Assembly: GCF_008364765.1 (NCBI RefSeq) | Contig: NZ_VTUY01000010.1 | Coordinates: forward strand, 62,001-126,000 | Origin: Bacillus sp. CH30_1T | GTDB lineage: Bacteria > Bacillota > Bacilli > Bacillales > Bacillaceae_B | Length of the DNA: 64,000 nucleotides | Reading direction: 5' to 3' | Part shown: piece after piece, positions 1-7,922 of the stretch | Position numbering within the stretch: position 1 is the stretch's first letter | Layout: each line of letters opens with the position of its first letter | Position numbers and translations under genes: made by a program | The notes under the pieces: model-generated | Seen by the model: the letters and a program-made list of their open reading frames with translations, nothing else | Database searches by the model: none | What the model was told of the DNA's origin: nothing

Positions 1-503
1 CTGCAGTATTCAGAAATAGCTTCAAGAGTCTCGTAGTCTGGTAGTTGACCACCGATTTCCCTTTGAGGCAGCTCTAACAGTAAGCTTGCAATGTCAACCT
101 CAAGTCCAATCACGTCTTCCAGACCAATCACACGCTCCTTGTCAGCCAAAAGAATCGGTTCAATTCCATGTAATTTCTTCAGCCCATCTTCTTCATGAAT
201 CTCTAAATGACATAAAGGATGGTACGCCACTCTGTGCAAATCTTTTTGATCGCACCAGATACGCAGGGCGATCTGCTGAGCCATCGTTCCGCTCGGGAAG
301 AAAACGGCACTTTCTTTTCCCAGGAAGTTTGCCATCTTCTTTTGGAAGTCCTCTATTATCCTACCCGATCCGTAAATATCACTCTCCAAGTCACCATCTA
401 CACCTACTAAAGCATCTTTAAGAACATCCAGATTTCGTTTCCCATGACCCTGAAGTTGATAAGCAGTCTGTTTATACGCTTCCAATAATGTCTTTTCTGC
501 CAT
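1..503 (-). CDS. Threonine aldolase / beta-eliminating lyase family protein (3' end outside window)
   Basis: The reading frame runs uninterrupted from ATG at 503 to the window edge, giving 167 N-terminal residues; the C-terminus lies outside. The stretch reading FFPSGTMAQQIALRIW and the following HPLCHLEIHE match the PLP-dependent low-specificity threonine aldolase / beta-eliminating lyase fold, where the Ser/Gly/Thr loop binds cofactor phosphate. Such enzymes cleave L-threonine or allo-threonine to glycine and acetaldehyde. The PLP lysine is not in the visible part. A purine-rich site (AAAGGGGG) sits 6 nt before the start. It follows a hydrolase remnant on the same strand by 14 nt. Family assignment is good, exact substrate unknown. 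Confidence 0.8.
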   Translation of the reverse strand, partial: MAEKTLLEAYKQTAYQLQGHGKRNLDVLKDALVGVDGDLESDIYGSGRIIEDFQKKMANFLGKESAVFFPSGTMAQQIALRIWCDQKDLHRVAYHPLCHLEIHEEDGLKKLHGIEPILLADKERVIGLEDVIGLEVDIASLLLELPQREIGGQLPDYETLEAISEYC

Positions 504-517
504 CGATTTGCCCCCTT

Positions 518-691
518 TTATGAGTTCATCGCTTTTTCAATGAATCCCTTCACTCGTTTTTTGTATTCCTTCTCTTCCATCGTAAAACCTTCTGTGTGAC
601 CGGCCCCTGGTACTATCCATAATTCTTTCATGCTATTCGTTGCTTCGTACAGGCGATTGGCCATTTCGGTAGGAACAAGTCGTACAAGTAG
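518..691 (-). pseudogene. C-terminal remnant of an alpha/beta hydrolase (YqkD-like)
   Basis: A 57-codon open stretch ends in TAA at 518-520. It reads LVPTEMANRLYEA, then KELWIVPGAGHTEG, the typical end of alpha/beta hydrolases of the BAAT/YqkD kind, with the last catalytic His in PGAGHTEG. An in-frame stop lies immediately upstream at 692-694, and no N-terminal two thirds (nucleophile elbow, Asp) can be found in any frame upstream. I read it as the tail of a deleted gene left upstream of the threonine aldolase-like gene. Confidence 0.65.
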
Positions 692-820
692 TTAAGTCTA
701 TTTTACTTGAAGCCGGTGTGAGTTTCATAGAATAAGGCATATTCATATGTGTTATTTAGCTGATGTTTTTCTACATTCACATTCAAAAGCACCCATGCAC
801 TCTTGCGCCTCATATGAATT
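692..820. other. Short spacer between hydrolase remnant and yunD-like gene
   Basis: A 36-codon frame on the minus strand (ATG at 813, stop at 703) begins MRRKSAWVLLNVNVEK and could be another piece of the deleted neighbour; it has no clear ribosome binding site and no family I recognise. No convincing terminator was seen. Confidence 0.3.
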
Positions 821-2209
821 CTAAACCATGACCTCTCTACTTTCCTTCCACCTGGTCACATAAGCTTTCTCGATAAAATCCTTCCGATCCCCATACATCC
901 GTATCACATCGCGGATTTCTTCCGCCAGGTATTTTTCATTCCGGTTATGGGCGAGGGATTCATAGCCGGATCCTCTTTGCAAATAATCAGAGGACGCAAC
1001 AGAATACCACTTCTCATCTTCCAGAAGAGCATTCCCAATGAAGATTTCCGATACTCTTTTACCATCATGAGTAATCTCTGCTCCTGAAACATGGAGCCTT
1101 CCAACGAATTTCCCCCGGAATCCTGGACCTCTTCCATCAGCTAAACAAACTTGAGCATCCAGAGACTGCTGGATGGCCGTACGAATATGCTTTCCTTGAA
1201 TGTCAAAGGACGTAGGATTCAAGGGAGATGGACAGATTTCGATCAATTTTTTATTGCTGATATAATCAAATGCACCAGCGTTCACTATTCCACTATTGAT
1301 CAAGCCAAGATCGCATTTCAGCATGTCCTGCAAACCGTCGGCGATTAAATTCGTAATTGGATTCTCTTCAATCACATCATGCCAGAGGAACTGGTCGAGT
1401 TTATATAATGATCTGCTTAATACGTCAATCGCCTTCTCTTTATTTTCTTTTAAAATGGCAATGACCTCTTTATCAATAGGAGATGACGCGGTATCAATTG
1501 TTTCCCCCCGGAGTAATTTGACACCATCCTTTGTTACATCCACTTCCACAATTCCAATGTATTCCCCATAACAACCGGCACTATTCATCACGGTCCCGTT
1601 CATTTCTTTTGCTTGTCGATAAAGCTTGTGGTCATGAGCAGATAGGATGATATCTACTCCATCCAGTTCATTCGCCAGCTCATCATCTGCTAGTGTCCCT
1701 ACATGATTGAGAAGAATGCAAACATCATAGTTTCCACGATTACGTTCTATTTCCTCAACGATTGCATTTTTATAATCGGTAATATGAACACCCAGACCGT
1801 CATTGAAACTCTCTAAGTCCGGGGACGAGCCTGTAATCAAGATACGCAAACCTTTTATTTCCAGAATGACACTTGATTTTACCCCATTGGCCACCGTTTT
1901 ATCTTTTCTATAAAGATTATTACTAATAAACGGTACGGTAGTATTGCTTGCCATATGCTCAAGCGTATCGAATCCATTGAACATTTCATTGTTTCCAATT
2001 GTTAACGCATCATAGCCGACAGATTCCAGTAGTTCGATAGCTGCCATTCCTCTCGTTCCTTGAAGCTCGACGCTTCTGAAATCAGCAAAGTCCCCCCCAT
2101 CAAGAATAAGTGTGTTCTCGTCTTTATGAGCTTTTATCAAGGATGCTACTCTTGAAAACGCTTCAAAATGGCTGTGTAGATCATTGGTATGAATAATTTT
2201 TAATTTCAT
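821..2209 (-). CDS. yunD: Metallophosphatase / 5'-nucleotidase family protein (YunD-like)
   Basis: A 462-residue protein of the bifunctional UDP-sugar hydrolase/5'-nucleotidase superfamily. The N-terminus carries the metallophosphoesterase signature IIHTNDLHSHF (residues 4-14), then DGGDFAD, GNNEMFNG and LLNHVG, LSAHDH, which supply the di-metal ligands; the C-terminal half is the 5'-nucleotidase substrate domain. There is no signal peptide, so it should act in the cytosol, like B. subtilis YunD (also about 462 residues). A longer frame opens at 2335, but TGGAGG lies 5 nt before the ATG at 2209, and the family begins here, so I chose 2209. It is a single gene reading toward the hydrolase remnant. 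Confidence 0.88.
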   Translation of the reverse strand: MKLKIIHTNDLHSHFEAFSRVASLIKAHKDENTLILDGGDFADFRSVELQGTRGMAAIELLESVGYDALTIGNNEMFNGFDTLEHMASNTTVPFISNNLYRKDKTVANGVKSSVILEIKGLRILITGSSPDLESFNDGLGVHITDYKNAIVEEIERNRGNYDVCILLNHVGTLADDELANELDGVDIILSAHDHKLYRQAKEMNGTVMNSAGCYGEYIGIVEVDVTKDGVKLLRGETIDTASSPIDKEVIAILKENKEKAIDVLSRSLYKLDQFLWHDVIEENPITNLIADGLQDMLKCDLGLINSGIVNAGAFDYISNKKLIEICPSPLNPTSFDIQGKHIRTAIQQSLDAQVCLADGRGPGFRGKFVGRLHVSGAEITHDGKRVSEIFIGNALLEDEKWYSVASSDYLQRGSGYESLAHNRNEKYLAEEIRDVIRMYGDRKDFIEKAYVTRWKESREVMV

Positions 2210-2246
2210 CTTAACCTCCAAAATGTTTTTCAGAAAACTCTCTCTA

Positions 2247-2514
2247 TTAATAGTAAAGGAAATCAGGTTTGTGTAAAGGATTTTTATGGAAATAAAAGAA
2301 CTTATCTTCCTCGTAATTGGAGATGAGCTCTTCAAATTCCTTTATTCTTTTCGACCAGTTCTGTATAGACAACCAATCGTTCTATGTAATTATGGATTTC
2401 CCTGTCAAAATAACATGTGCACGTAATCAGATTAAGCATGCGTTTTTTCACTGGGACCGAAAATGGTTCTAAGAGGCGCGTATCTTTTGATAAGCGACTT
2501 TTCCATTGACACAT
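2247..2514 (-). pseudogene. Frameshifted small gene, family unknown
   Basis: Two overlapping minus-strand frames appear to be halves of one protein. The first (ATG at 2514) reads to ...ERLVVYTELVEKNK and hits a stop at 2332; after a one-base shift the sequence goes on as EFEELISNYEEDKFFYF and ends at 2247. Codon composition and amphipathic, charged content look protein-like across the junction. It sits just upstream of the yunD-like gene. I do not recognise the family, and chance open frames are possible. Confidence 0.35.
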
Positions 2515-2571
2515 TCCATCCGATGCAGATAAAATGTGAAATAATCATTTCAACAAATAATTTTATCCACA

Positions 2572-2640
2572 TACTCGTATAATATTGGAAATATGGTCCA
2601 AAAGTTTCTACCAAACTACCGTAAATGGTTTGACTACGAG
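2572..2640 (+). promoter_or_regulatory. Purine riboswitch aptamer, guanine type
   Basis: The sequence has the full purine-riboswitch layout: P1 arms CTCGTA/TACGAG, the TATAAT junction, a P2 hairpin TTGGAAATATGGTCCAA, the loop-loop segment AAGTTTCTACC, and P3 ending TTTGACTACGAG. The J3/1 segment reads GACTACG, so the base that pairs with the ligand (position 74 of the xpt aptamer) is C, predicting guanine/hypoxanthine rather than adenine binding. An intrinsic terminator follows, so ligand binding should switch adenine deaminase off. Confidence 0.92.
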
Positions 2641-2682
2641 AGGGAGCAGGGGCAGGAGTCCCTTCTCTTCTCTCTCTATGAC

Positions 2683-2709
2683 AACCCCTGGGTGAATCCC
2701 GGGGTTTTT
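2683..2709 (+). terminator. Riboswitch expression-platform terminator
   Basis: CCCCTGGG and CCCGGGG flank a short TGAAT loop and are followed by five Ts. Upstream CAGGGG (2648-2653) can pair with CCCCTG (2685-2690) and is a possible antiterminator strand. Confidence 0.8.
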
Positions 2710-2731
2710 ATTTAGATAAGGAGAGGATTCC

Positions 2732-4477
2732 ATGGATACAAATAAAGTTATATTGAAAAAAAGGATTGCAGCTGCGAATAAAGAAAGCCTCGCAGACATT
2801 GTTATAAAAAATGGGAAAATAATAGATGTGTTTAATCTTGAAATCATGGATGGAGATGTCGCAATTACGGATGGAATGTTCGTTGGAATTGGAGAATTTG
2901 AAGGGAAACAGGTAATAGACGCCAAAGGGAGATATATAAGTCCGTCCTTTATCGATGCCCATGTTCACATTGAATCCTCCATGGTCACCCCATCCGAATT
3001 TGCAAAAGTCGTCCTTCCTCATGGGGTCACGACCGTTATTACAGACCCCCATGAAATCGGGAATGTAGCCGGAGAAGAAGGAATTGTATTCATGCTCGAT
3101 GATTCAGGGGACATACCATTAGATGTGTTTACCATGCTTCCATCCTGCGTGCCGGCAACTCCATTTGAAAATACAGGAGCAACGCTGACAGCAAAAGAGC
3201 TGGAACCTTTCTATACCCATGAGCGTGTCCTTGGACTGGCAGAGGTAATGGACTACCCTTCCCTTCAAAAAGGTGGGGATTCCATTGTTGATAAAATCAC
3301 TGTCACTTCGGAGTATAGTCACAATATGGACGGACATCTAGCGGGGCTTGATACAAATGCGATCAATGTTTATAAAACCGCAGGTATTCGAACCGATCAT
3401 GAATGCACCACCGTTCCTGAAGCATTGGAACGAATACGACGAGGTATGTATGTTCTGATTCGCGAAGGATCCGTGGCCAAGGATTTGAAGGCACTTATAG
3501 GTGTAGTGAACGAAAGAAATGCCAGACGTTGTCTATTCTGTACAGATGATAAGCACTTGGATGACTTAATGGAAGAAGGCAGTATCGATCACAATATCCG
3601 CTTAGCCATCAAAGAAGGACTCGATCCTCTATTGGCGATTGGCATCGCTACTTTGAATGCTGCTGAATGTTATGGATTAAACACCAAAGGCGCAATTGCA
3701 CCTGGATACGATGCGGATTTTGTATTATTGGATGATATAAAGACGGTCTCTATATCAGAGGTGTACAAAGATGGGAAACAAGTAGCTGCACATGGTCAGT
3801 TTGTCGGCAACTCAATTGTAAAACCGGCGCCAAAGCCATCTCTGACTTCAACTGTTCATATTCCTGAGCTCACTGAAAAGCATCTCCAAATTGAAATTGG
3901 CGGTACAAAAAAAGCACATATCATCGAAATCATCCCTAACCATCTTAGGACCAATAAACGGATTGAAAAGGTTCAAGTAGAGGATGGATTCTTTATCCCT
4001 TCCATTCAAAGGGATCACCTTAAAATGGCTGTCGTTGAGAGACATAAAGGGACAGGAAACATTGGTTTGGGCATTGTAAAAGGATTCGGATTGAAAAAAG
4101 GAGCCATCGCTACCACCATTGCTCATGATTCCCACAATATTGTCTCAACTGGTACAAATGATCGTGATATCCTGCAAACGATTGAGGCGCTTAACGAAAT
4201 AAATGGCGGCCTCGTGATGGCGAGAGACGGAAATATAATAGCCTCTCTTCCATTACCGATTGCAGGGTTAATGTCCGAGCAGGGATTTGAAGAAGTGGTA
4301 TCAGGGCTCCGGGAGTTAAAAAATGCGTTTGTAGAATTAGGATTCACCGGGGACTTTAATCCATTTCTGACTCTCTCTTTTCTCACTTTGCCTGTGATCC
4401 CCGAGTTGAAGCTGACAGATTTAGGATTATTTGATGTTAAAGGTGCCCGGCATATTGAGGTTGAGGTAGAGGGTTGA
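2732..4477 (+). CDS. adeC: Adenine deaminase
   Basis: A 581-residue amidohydrolase that deaminates adenine to hypoxanthine in purine salvage (cytosolic, di-metal). The metal-binding FIDAHVHIESS is at residues 73-83 and TDPHEIGNVAG at 104-114; length and architecture match AdeC of Bacillus (about 577 aa). An AAGGAG site lies 8-9 nt upstream of the ATG. It is transcribed alone behind a guanine-type purine riboswitch, which fits feedback by its product hypoxanthine or by guanine. A run of G-rich 9-mers begins within its last codons and overlaps the stop. Confidence 0.95.
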   Translation: MDTNKVILKKRIAAANKESLADIVIKNGKIIDVFNLEIMDGDVAITDGMFVGIGEFEGKQVIDAKGRYISPSFIDAHVHIESSMVTPSEFAKVVLPHGVTTVITDPHEIGNVAGEEGIVFMLDDSGDIPLDVFTMLPSCVPATPFENTGATLTAKELEPFYTHERVLGLAEVMDYPSLQKGGDSIVDKITVTSEYSHNMDGHLAGLDTNAINVYKTAGIRTDHECTTVPEALERIRRGMYVLIREGSVAKDLKALIGVVNERNARRCLFCTDDKHLDDLMEEGSIDHNIRLAIKEGLDPLLAIGIATLNAAECYGLNTKGAIAPGYDADFVLLDDIKTVSISEVYKDGKQVAAHGQFVGNSIVKPAPKPSLTSTVHIPELTEKHLQIEIGGTKKAHIIEIIPNHLRTNKRIEKVQVEDGFFIPSIQRDHLKMAVVERHKGTGNIGLGIVKGFGLKKGAIATTIAHDSHNIVSTGTNDRDILQTIEALNEINGGLVMARDGNIIASLPLPIAGLMSEQGFEEVVSGLRELKNAFVELGFTGDFNPFLTLSFLTLPVIPELKLTDLGLFDVKGARHIEVEVEG

Positions 4478-4514
4478 TGGGGTTGATGGGGTTGTTGGGG
4501 TTGTTGGGGTTGTT
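4471..4514 (+). repeat. G-rich 9-bp tandem repeat at the adeC stop (G-quadruplex-like)
   Basis: About five units of GGGGTTGAT/GGGGTTGTT follow each other across and after the adeC stop codon (4475-4477). Four or more G4 runs spaced by five bases on the mRNA strand satisfy the usual pattern for an intramolecular G-quadruplex. Confidence 0.8.
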
Positions 4515-4517
4515 TGA

Positions 4518-4642
4518 CTGTTGAATTTCTTGAGATATTTGCCTGTTGAATTTTCGAATATTTTTAACAGGCAAATTTTCTGTTGATTTCATCTGTTAAA
4601 TATCTCTCTATATTCAGCAGTTGAACCTAAATAAATCTGAGT
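4518..4642 (+). repeat. 25-bp-period degenerate tandem array (locus 1)
   Basis: Units start at 4518, 4543, 4568, 4593 and 4618, exactly 25 bp apart. Four of five begin CTGTTRAA or CAGTTGAA; the middle one is degenerate (CAGGCAAATTTT) and forms an inverted match with TTTGCCTGTT at 4539-4548. The rest of each unit is AT-rich, often TCTCTCTATA or TCGAATATTT. The same family recurs at 45806-45905. Confidence 0.6.
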
Positions 4643-4663
4643 ACCAGTTATTTCATACACAAT

Positions 4664-4704
4664 AGGTGGCAGGCACAAATGATTTCGTGCCTGCCACCTT
4701 TTTA
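4664..4704 (+). terminator. Terminator hairpin, probably of adeC
   Basis: AGGTGGCAGGCAC and GTGCCTGCCACCT form a 13-bp perfect stem with a 10-nt loop, followed by TTTTT. The GC-rich arm resembles dispersed palindromes of other Bacillus genomes; only one copy is in this window. Confidence 0.75.
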
Positions 4705-4749
4705 TTGCAGTATTAGGCACTTCAAAGAACTCGATTTTCCATAACATAG

Positions 4750-4784
4750 AAAAGAGATGTCTCCACACACCCGAGACATCTCCT
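4750..4784 (-). terminator. Terminator of the flotillin gene
   Basis: On the minus strand GGAGATGTCTC and GAGACATCTC form a stem followed by TTTTCT, just after the flotillin stop at 4790. Confidence 0.75.
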
Positions 4785-4789
4785 TCTCT

Positions 4790-6301
4790 TTATTTACTTT
4801 GACTCTCTTCTTTTATATCTGCTTCTTCCTTTTCGGTCGTCACGGCAACTTCCTTGTCAGCCGACTCTGAAATTGCTGGCTGATAAGGTCTTTCATGGGA
4901 TCTGTTTGCATATGACTTCAGTAATTCACCTACATCGATGCCAGTCATTTCCCGTAACGGTTCCTGCATGTCAAGCATGGTTCTGGTGATGCTTTTCCCA
5001 AAGGAAGGAACTCCCTGGCCATTACCGGAATCAATGATTTTAACAGAGTCAATATTGTTAAGAGGCTGGGCAATTTTCTCTGCGAAAACGGGCAGCATTT
5101 CGATTAATTTCTCGGTAATGATGACATCGCCATGTTTCTCCATTGCTTCTGCCAGCAGTTTACGGGATTCTGCTTCCGCTTTACCACGTTCTCTGATAAC
5201 ATCGGCTTCGGCAGAACCTTCTTCTCTTCGGATTTTGGCTTTTGCTTCCCCGTCAATTTCAGCCTTGCGCGCTTCGGCTTCCGCTTTACGGGTGGTTTCG
5301 TAGTATTCGGCATCGGCTTTCGTTTTACGAACTTTTGATTCTTCTGCTTCAAGCTTAACGGCACGTTCACGCTCAAGGAATTGAAGGGTTAACTCTTCTT
5401 CTTTCACTTCCTTGGTAAGTTTGGCTTTTTCCAACTCATAGGACTGTTCGGATTTTGCTCTTGCCCGCTCTGTTTCTTCTTTGAAGGCTGCGTCTTTGAT
5501 GTCCTTCTCTTTTTTCGATTGGGCAATGGTAATTTGACGCTTGTATTCTTCCTCTTTAGCTTCCTGATCGGTTTGGGCTCGGTGAATACGGGTTTCACGC
5601 TCGGTGTTTGCTTCTGCAATTTCAGCTTGCTTACGAACCTCGGCGATACGTGGACGACCAAGATTTTTTAAGTATCCATTTTCTTCGTCTGCATCTCTTA
5701 TGTCAGTTAAACCGAGTGACGTAATTTTGAAGCCCATGAGATCTAGCTGTTTCTGGGCAATTTCAGATACGTCAGCGTTAAATTTTTCACGGTTGCTGTT
5801 AATGTCTTCAACAGTCATTTTTGAAAGAATCGCACGAAGATTACTTCCTAGTACCTCGATGATTTCATCTTCAATTTCTTTTTGATCCTTACCAAGGAAC
5901 TGCTCGGCATAGTTCGCGATCCCGTTTAATGTGTCGGCCACCTTCACCATCGCCACTGCGTCTGCAACGATCGGTACTCCGCCATTTGTGTATACTCTTG
6001 GTGTCGATAGCTTTAATTGGAAGGATGTAAGATTAACAGGTGTGGATGTTTGGAAACGTCTTAATCTGTACCCCCCACCTCTGATGATTTTCATGGAACG
6101 CCCTTCCTGGTCGGTGAAAATATTCGTTTCCTTTTCAGGATCCCCCAGTTTAGGTCCGGTAATGATCAGTGCCTGGTTGGATCTCGCTGTACGATAACGA
6201 AACCTCATCCAGAAATAATAGGCAATTCCTGCAATAGCTGCAATAACCAGAACAGGAATCAGGAACATGAAAAATCCGATAATACTTAATGATCCTAGCA
6301 T
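4790..6301 (-). CDS. floT: Flotillin family protein (FloT/YuaG-like)
   Basis: A 503-residue membrane-scaffold protein. One N-terminal hydrophobic segment (about residues 3-27) is followed by an SPFH/PHB domain (roughly 50-230) and a long charged coiled coil with the repeated Glu-Ala pattern typical of flotillins (about 240-400), e.g. AEAEARKAEIDGEAKAK. Flotillins organise functional membrane microdomains. The frame opens at 6322, but AGAGGGG lies 8 nt before the second ATG at 6301, which I prefer. In B. subtilis the NfeD-type partner gene yuaF precedes yuaG; none is found upstream here, so the gene appears to stand alone. Confidence 0.9.
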   Translation of the reverse strand: MLGSLSIIGFFMFLIPVLVIAAIAGIAYYFWMRFRYRTARSNQALIITGPKLGDPEKETNIFTDQEGRSMKIIRGGGYRLRRFQTSTPVNLTSFQLKLSTPRVYTNGGVPIVADAVAMVKVADTLNGIANYAEQFLGKDQKEIEDEIIEVLGSNLRAILSKMTVEDINSNREKFNADVSEIAQKQLDLMGFKITSLGLTDIRDADEENGYLKNLGRPRIAEVRKQAEIAEANTERETRIHRAQTDQEAKEEEYKRQITIAQSKKEKDIKDAAFKEETERARAKSEQSYELEKAKLTKEVKEEELTLQFLERERAVKLEAEESKVRKTKADAEYYETTRKAEAEARKAEIDGEAKAKIRREEGSAEADVIRERGKAEAESRKLLAEAMEKHGDVIITEKLIEMLPVFAEKIAQPLNNIDSVKIIDSGNGQGVPSFGKSITRTMLDMQEPLREMTGIDVGELLKSYANRSHERPYQPAISESADKEVAVTTEKEEADIKEESQSK

Positions 6302-6440
6302 TCTGACAACCCCTCTCGACATTTTGTTTAAACCAGAATGGAATCTGATTTAATTTTAAATAAAAGTGCTAGCTACAATACTATCTACGAAAAAGATGAC
6401 GAAAAGTTTCAATAAAATGGGCGAATTCCCTGATTTTATA

Positions 6441-6470
6441 TAAAAAAAGCCCGAACCTGTAAAAGGTTCA
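6441..6470 (-). terminator. Terminator after the AraC-type remnant
   Basis: On the minus strand GAACCT and AGGTTC form a short stem that continues GGGC followed by a run of seven Ts. It lies just after the decayed gene at 6481-6808 and upstream of flotillin. Confidence 0.6.
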
Positions 6471-6480
6471 AGTATTCAAG

Positions 6481-6808
6481 CTATAAAAACAATCCATGTA
6501 CTGCCCCAAGCCCGGTAAAAATAATAAGATGATCTCCTATTACGACCCTTTGATATTTGGTGTACCAAAGAGCAATCCTTATATTACCCAAATAGACTTC
6601 TTGCATTTCCCCAACGATAAAGATCCTGCCACGTTTCTGGAATGCCTTCTATATAGGAACCCATATGATATCGATTGACGGTTGAACACTCTGGAAAATA
6701 AGCAATCTTCACTTTTGCTGTTCTAAGGATAAGTCTTCGCTTAGATGTAAATCGATAAACTCTACTACTTTATCGATTTGATTTCTTTGTATTTTGTCTT
6801 GTGGCATT
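6481..6808 (-). pseudogene. Decayed AraC/GyrI-type regulator
   Basis: From ATG at 6808 the minus strand reads IDKVVEFIDLHLSEDLSLEQ, the first helices of an AraC-family DNA-binding domain, then a stop. One frame over it continues KVKIAYFPECSTVNRYHMGSY and GIPETWQDLYRWGNARSLFG, typical of the GyrI-like effector domain usually found C-terminal in such regulators, and stops again. A third frame then stays open to 6481 (DHLIIFTGLGAVHG). The middle of the regulator, including the second HTH, is missing. I infer an internal deletion plus frameshifts. Confidence 0.65.
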
Positions 6809-6911
6809 TTTCAGACCTCACTACCTTTTTGAAAAGCACGTATTTATAAATCTTACCATAATCATTCTCCTCACTCACTAAGGGTTATGATAAAATAAAA
6901 GCGTTCACAAT

Positions 6912-7085
6912 TTAATCATTGCTCATTGGTGAAGATGATTTTCAGTTCATTTTCTTAAAAGGGAAGTTGGTGAAAGTCCAACGCGGTCCCGCCACTGTAA
7001 GGCTGAGAATTCGTATGAATCCACTGTTTCGAATCGAAATGGGAAGGAATACGAATTCGCTGACGCTGAGCCAGGAGACCTGCCA
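6912..7085 (+). promoter_or_regulatory. Cobalamin (adenosylcobalamin) riboswitch
   Basis: The conserved core is clear: AAAAGGGAA at 6957-6965, GGTGAAAGTCC at 6969-6979, the B12-box CGCGGTCCCGCCACTGTAA at 6982-7000, a variable stem, and GAGCCAGGAGACCTGCC at 7068-7084. The RNA continues through about 100 nt to an intrinsic terminator at 7190-7221, so it should switch by premature termination. The only gene behind it is an acyl-CoA thioesterase, which is unusual. Confidence 0.93.
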
Positions 7086-7189
7086 GAATGGGAAGAACAC
7101 AGAAGTTCCTACGGGAGATAGGAGGGTGTTGTGCTAATGAGACGTCACCAGAGGAATCACTGTACTCTGAACGTTCGCCCGGAATAGCC

Positions 7190-7221
7190 GCATCTTCTTT
7201 TTTAAAAGGAGATGCTTTTTT
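7190..7221 (+). terminator. Terminator of the cobalamin riboswitch leader
   Basis: GCATCT and AGATGC enclose a T-rich/A-rich stem extension and are followed by six Ts, 30 nt before the thioesterase ATG. Confidence 0.8.
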
Positions 7222-7251
7222 GTTTCATAATGCAAACAGGGAGATGAGAAA

Positions 7252-7743
7252 ATGGAGCAAGCCTATTCAGTCGAACGTTCACGAACCATACAAACAAAAT
7301 TGGTATTGCCGCCTGACACCAATCATATGCAAACCATCTTTGGAGGAAAGGTTTTATCCTATATTGATGAGATTGCGGCACTATCCGCCATGAAACATTC
7401 CAGTTCAGTCGTCGTCACGGCATCGATTGACTCCGTCGACTTCTTATCATCCGCCACGGTCGGCGATGCTTTAAGCCTGGAGGCATACGTCACTTCCACA
7501 GGGAGGACATCAATGGAAGTGTATGTAAAGGTTTTTTCTACGAATCTCGTAACGAGTGTCAAAACCTTGACGACGGAATCATTCCTGACAATGGTCGCCG
7601 TTGATGAAGATGGGAAACCGAAGCCGGTACCAAAGTCATTCCTAAAACGGAAGAAGAAACGCGACTATTCAAAACGGCTCCCTTACGAAAAGAGCATAGA
7701 AAGAATCGCGCGCTTATTTTATAAACAATCCCTGATTCACTGA
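7252..7743 (+). CDS. Acyl-CoA thioesterase, hotdog fold (YkhA-like)
   Basis: A 163-residue hotdog thioesterase. The pattern TNHMQTIFGGKVLSYIDEIAALSAMKHS with the helix-borne Gly-Gly-x-x-x-x-x-Asp is the acyl-CoA thioester hydrolase signature, and the later GRTSMEVYVKVF is the second conserved strand. Such enzymes hydrolyse acyl-CoA to CoA and fatty acid in the cytosol. GGGAG lies 9 nt upstream of the ATG. It sits directly downstream of a cobalamin riboswitch with its own terminator, so its expression should fall when adenosylcobalamin is plentiful. No cobalamin transport or synthesis gene is adjacent. Confidence 0.88.
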   Translation: MEQAYSVERSRTIQTKLVLPPDTNHMQTIFGGKVLSYIDEIAALSAMKHSSSVVVTASIDSVDFLSSATVGDALSLEAYVTSTGRTSMEVYVKVFSTNLVTSVKTLTTESFLTMVAVDEDGKPKPVPKSFLKRKKKRDYSKRLPYEKSIERIARLFYKQSLIH

Positions 7744-7761
7744 CTAACTAATATAACAATA

Positions 7762-7795
7762 ACACTCAGAGTTTTCTAAGCTCTGAGTGTTTAAA
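7762..7795. terminator. Bidirectional terminator hairpin
   Basis: ACACTCAGAG and CTCTGAGTGT form a perfect 10-bp stem after the thioesterase stop, with short T and A runs on either side. Confidence 0.75.
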
Positions 7796-7922
7796 AAGGC
7801 AATTATCATCTCACTTTCAAATGAGAATTGGGACACATTTGGATAGGTAACTCATACTGTGAAACTTCTTCCCTTTTTGTCCGAATGAATAGTATCAGTA
7901 AAAAAAAGGAAGAGGGATAAAG

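Noticed and set aside
2210..2335. 42-codon N-terminal extension of the yunD-like gene
   Set aside because: The strong GGAGG before 2209 and the family start agree; the extension overlaps the remnant of another gene in a different frame.
4518..4642. CRISPR-like appearance of the phased repeats
   Set aside because: The period is 25 bp with no distinct spacers, repeats are only about 8-11 bp conserved, and no cas genes are near.
5104..5661. Lys/Pro-rich frames opposite or within flotillin
   Set aside because: They are products of the repetitive Glu-Ala coiled-coil codons read out of frame.
7088..7393. 101-codon plus-strand frame over the riboswitch and thioesterase start
   Set aside because: It runs through the cobalamin riboswitch terminator and the real thioesterase gene in another frame; no ribosome binding site or family.
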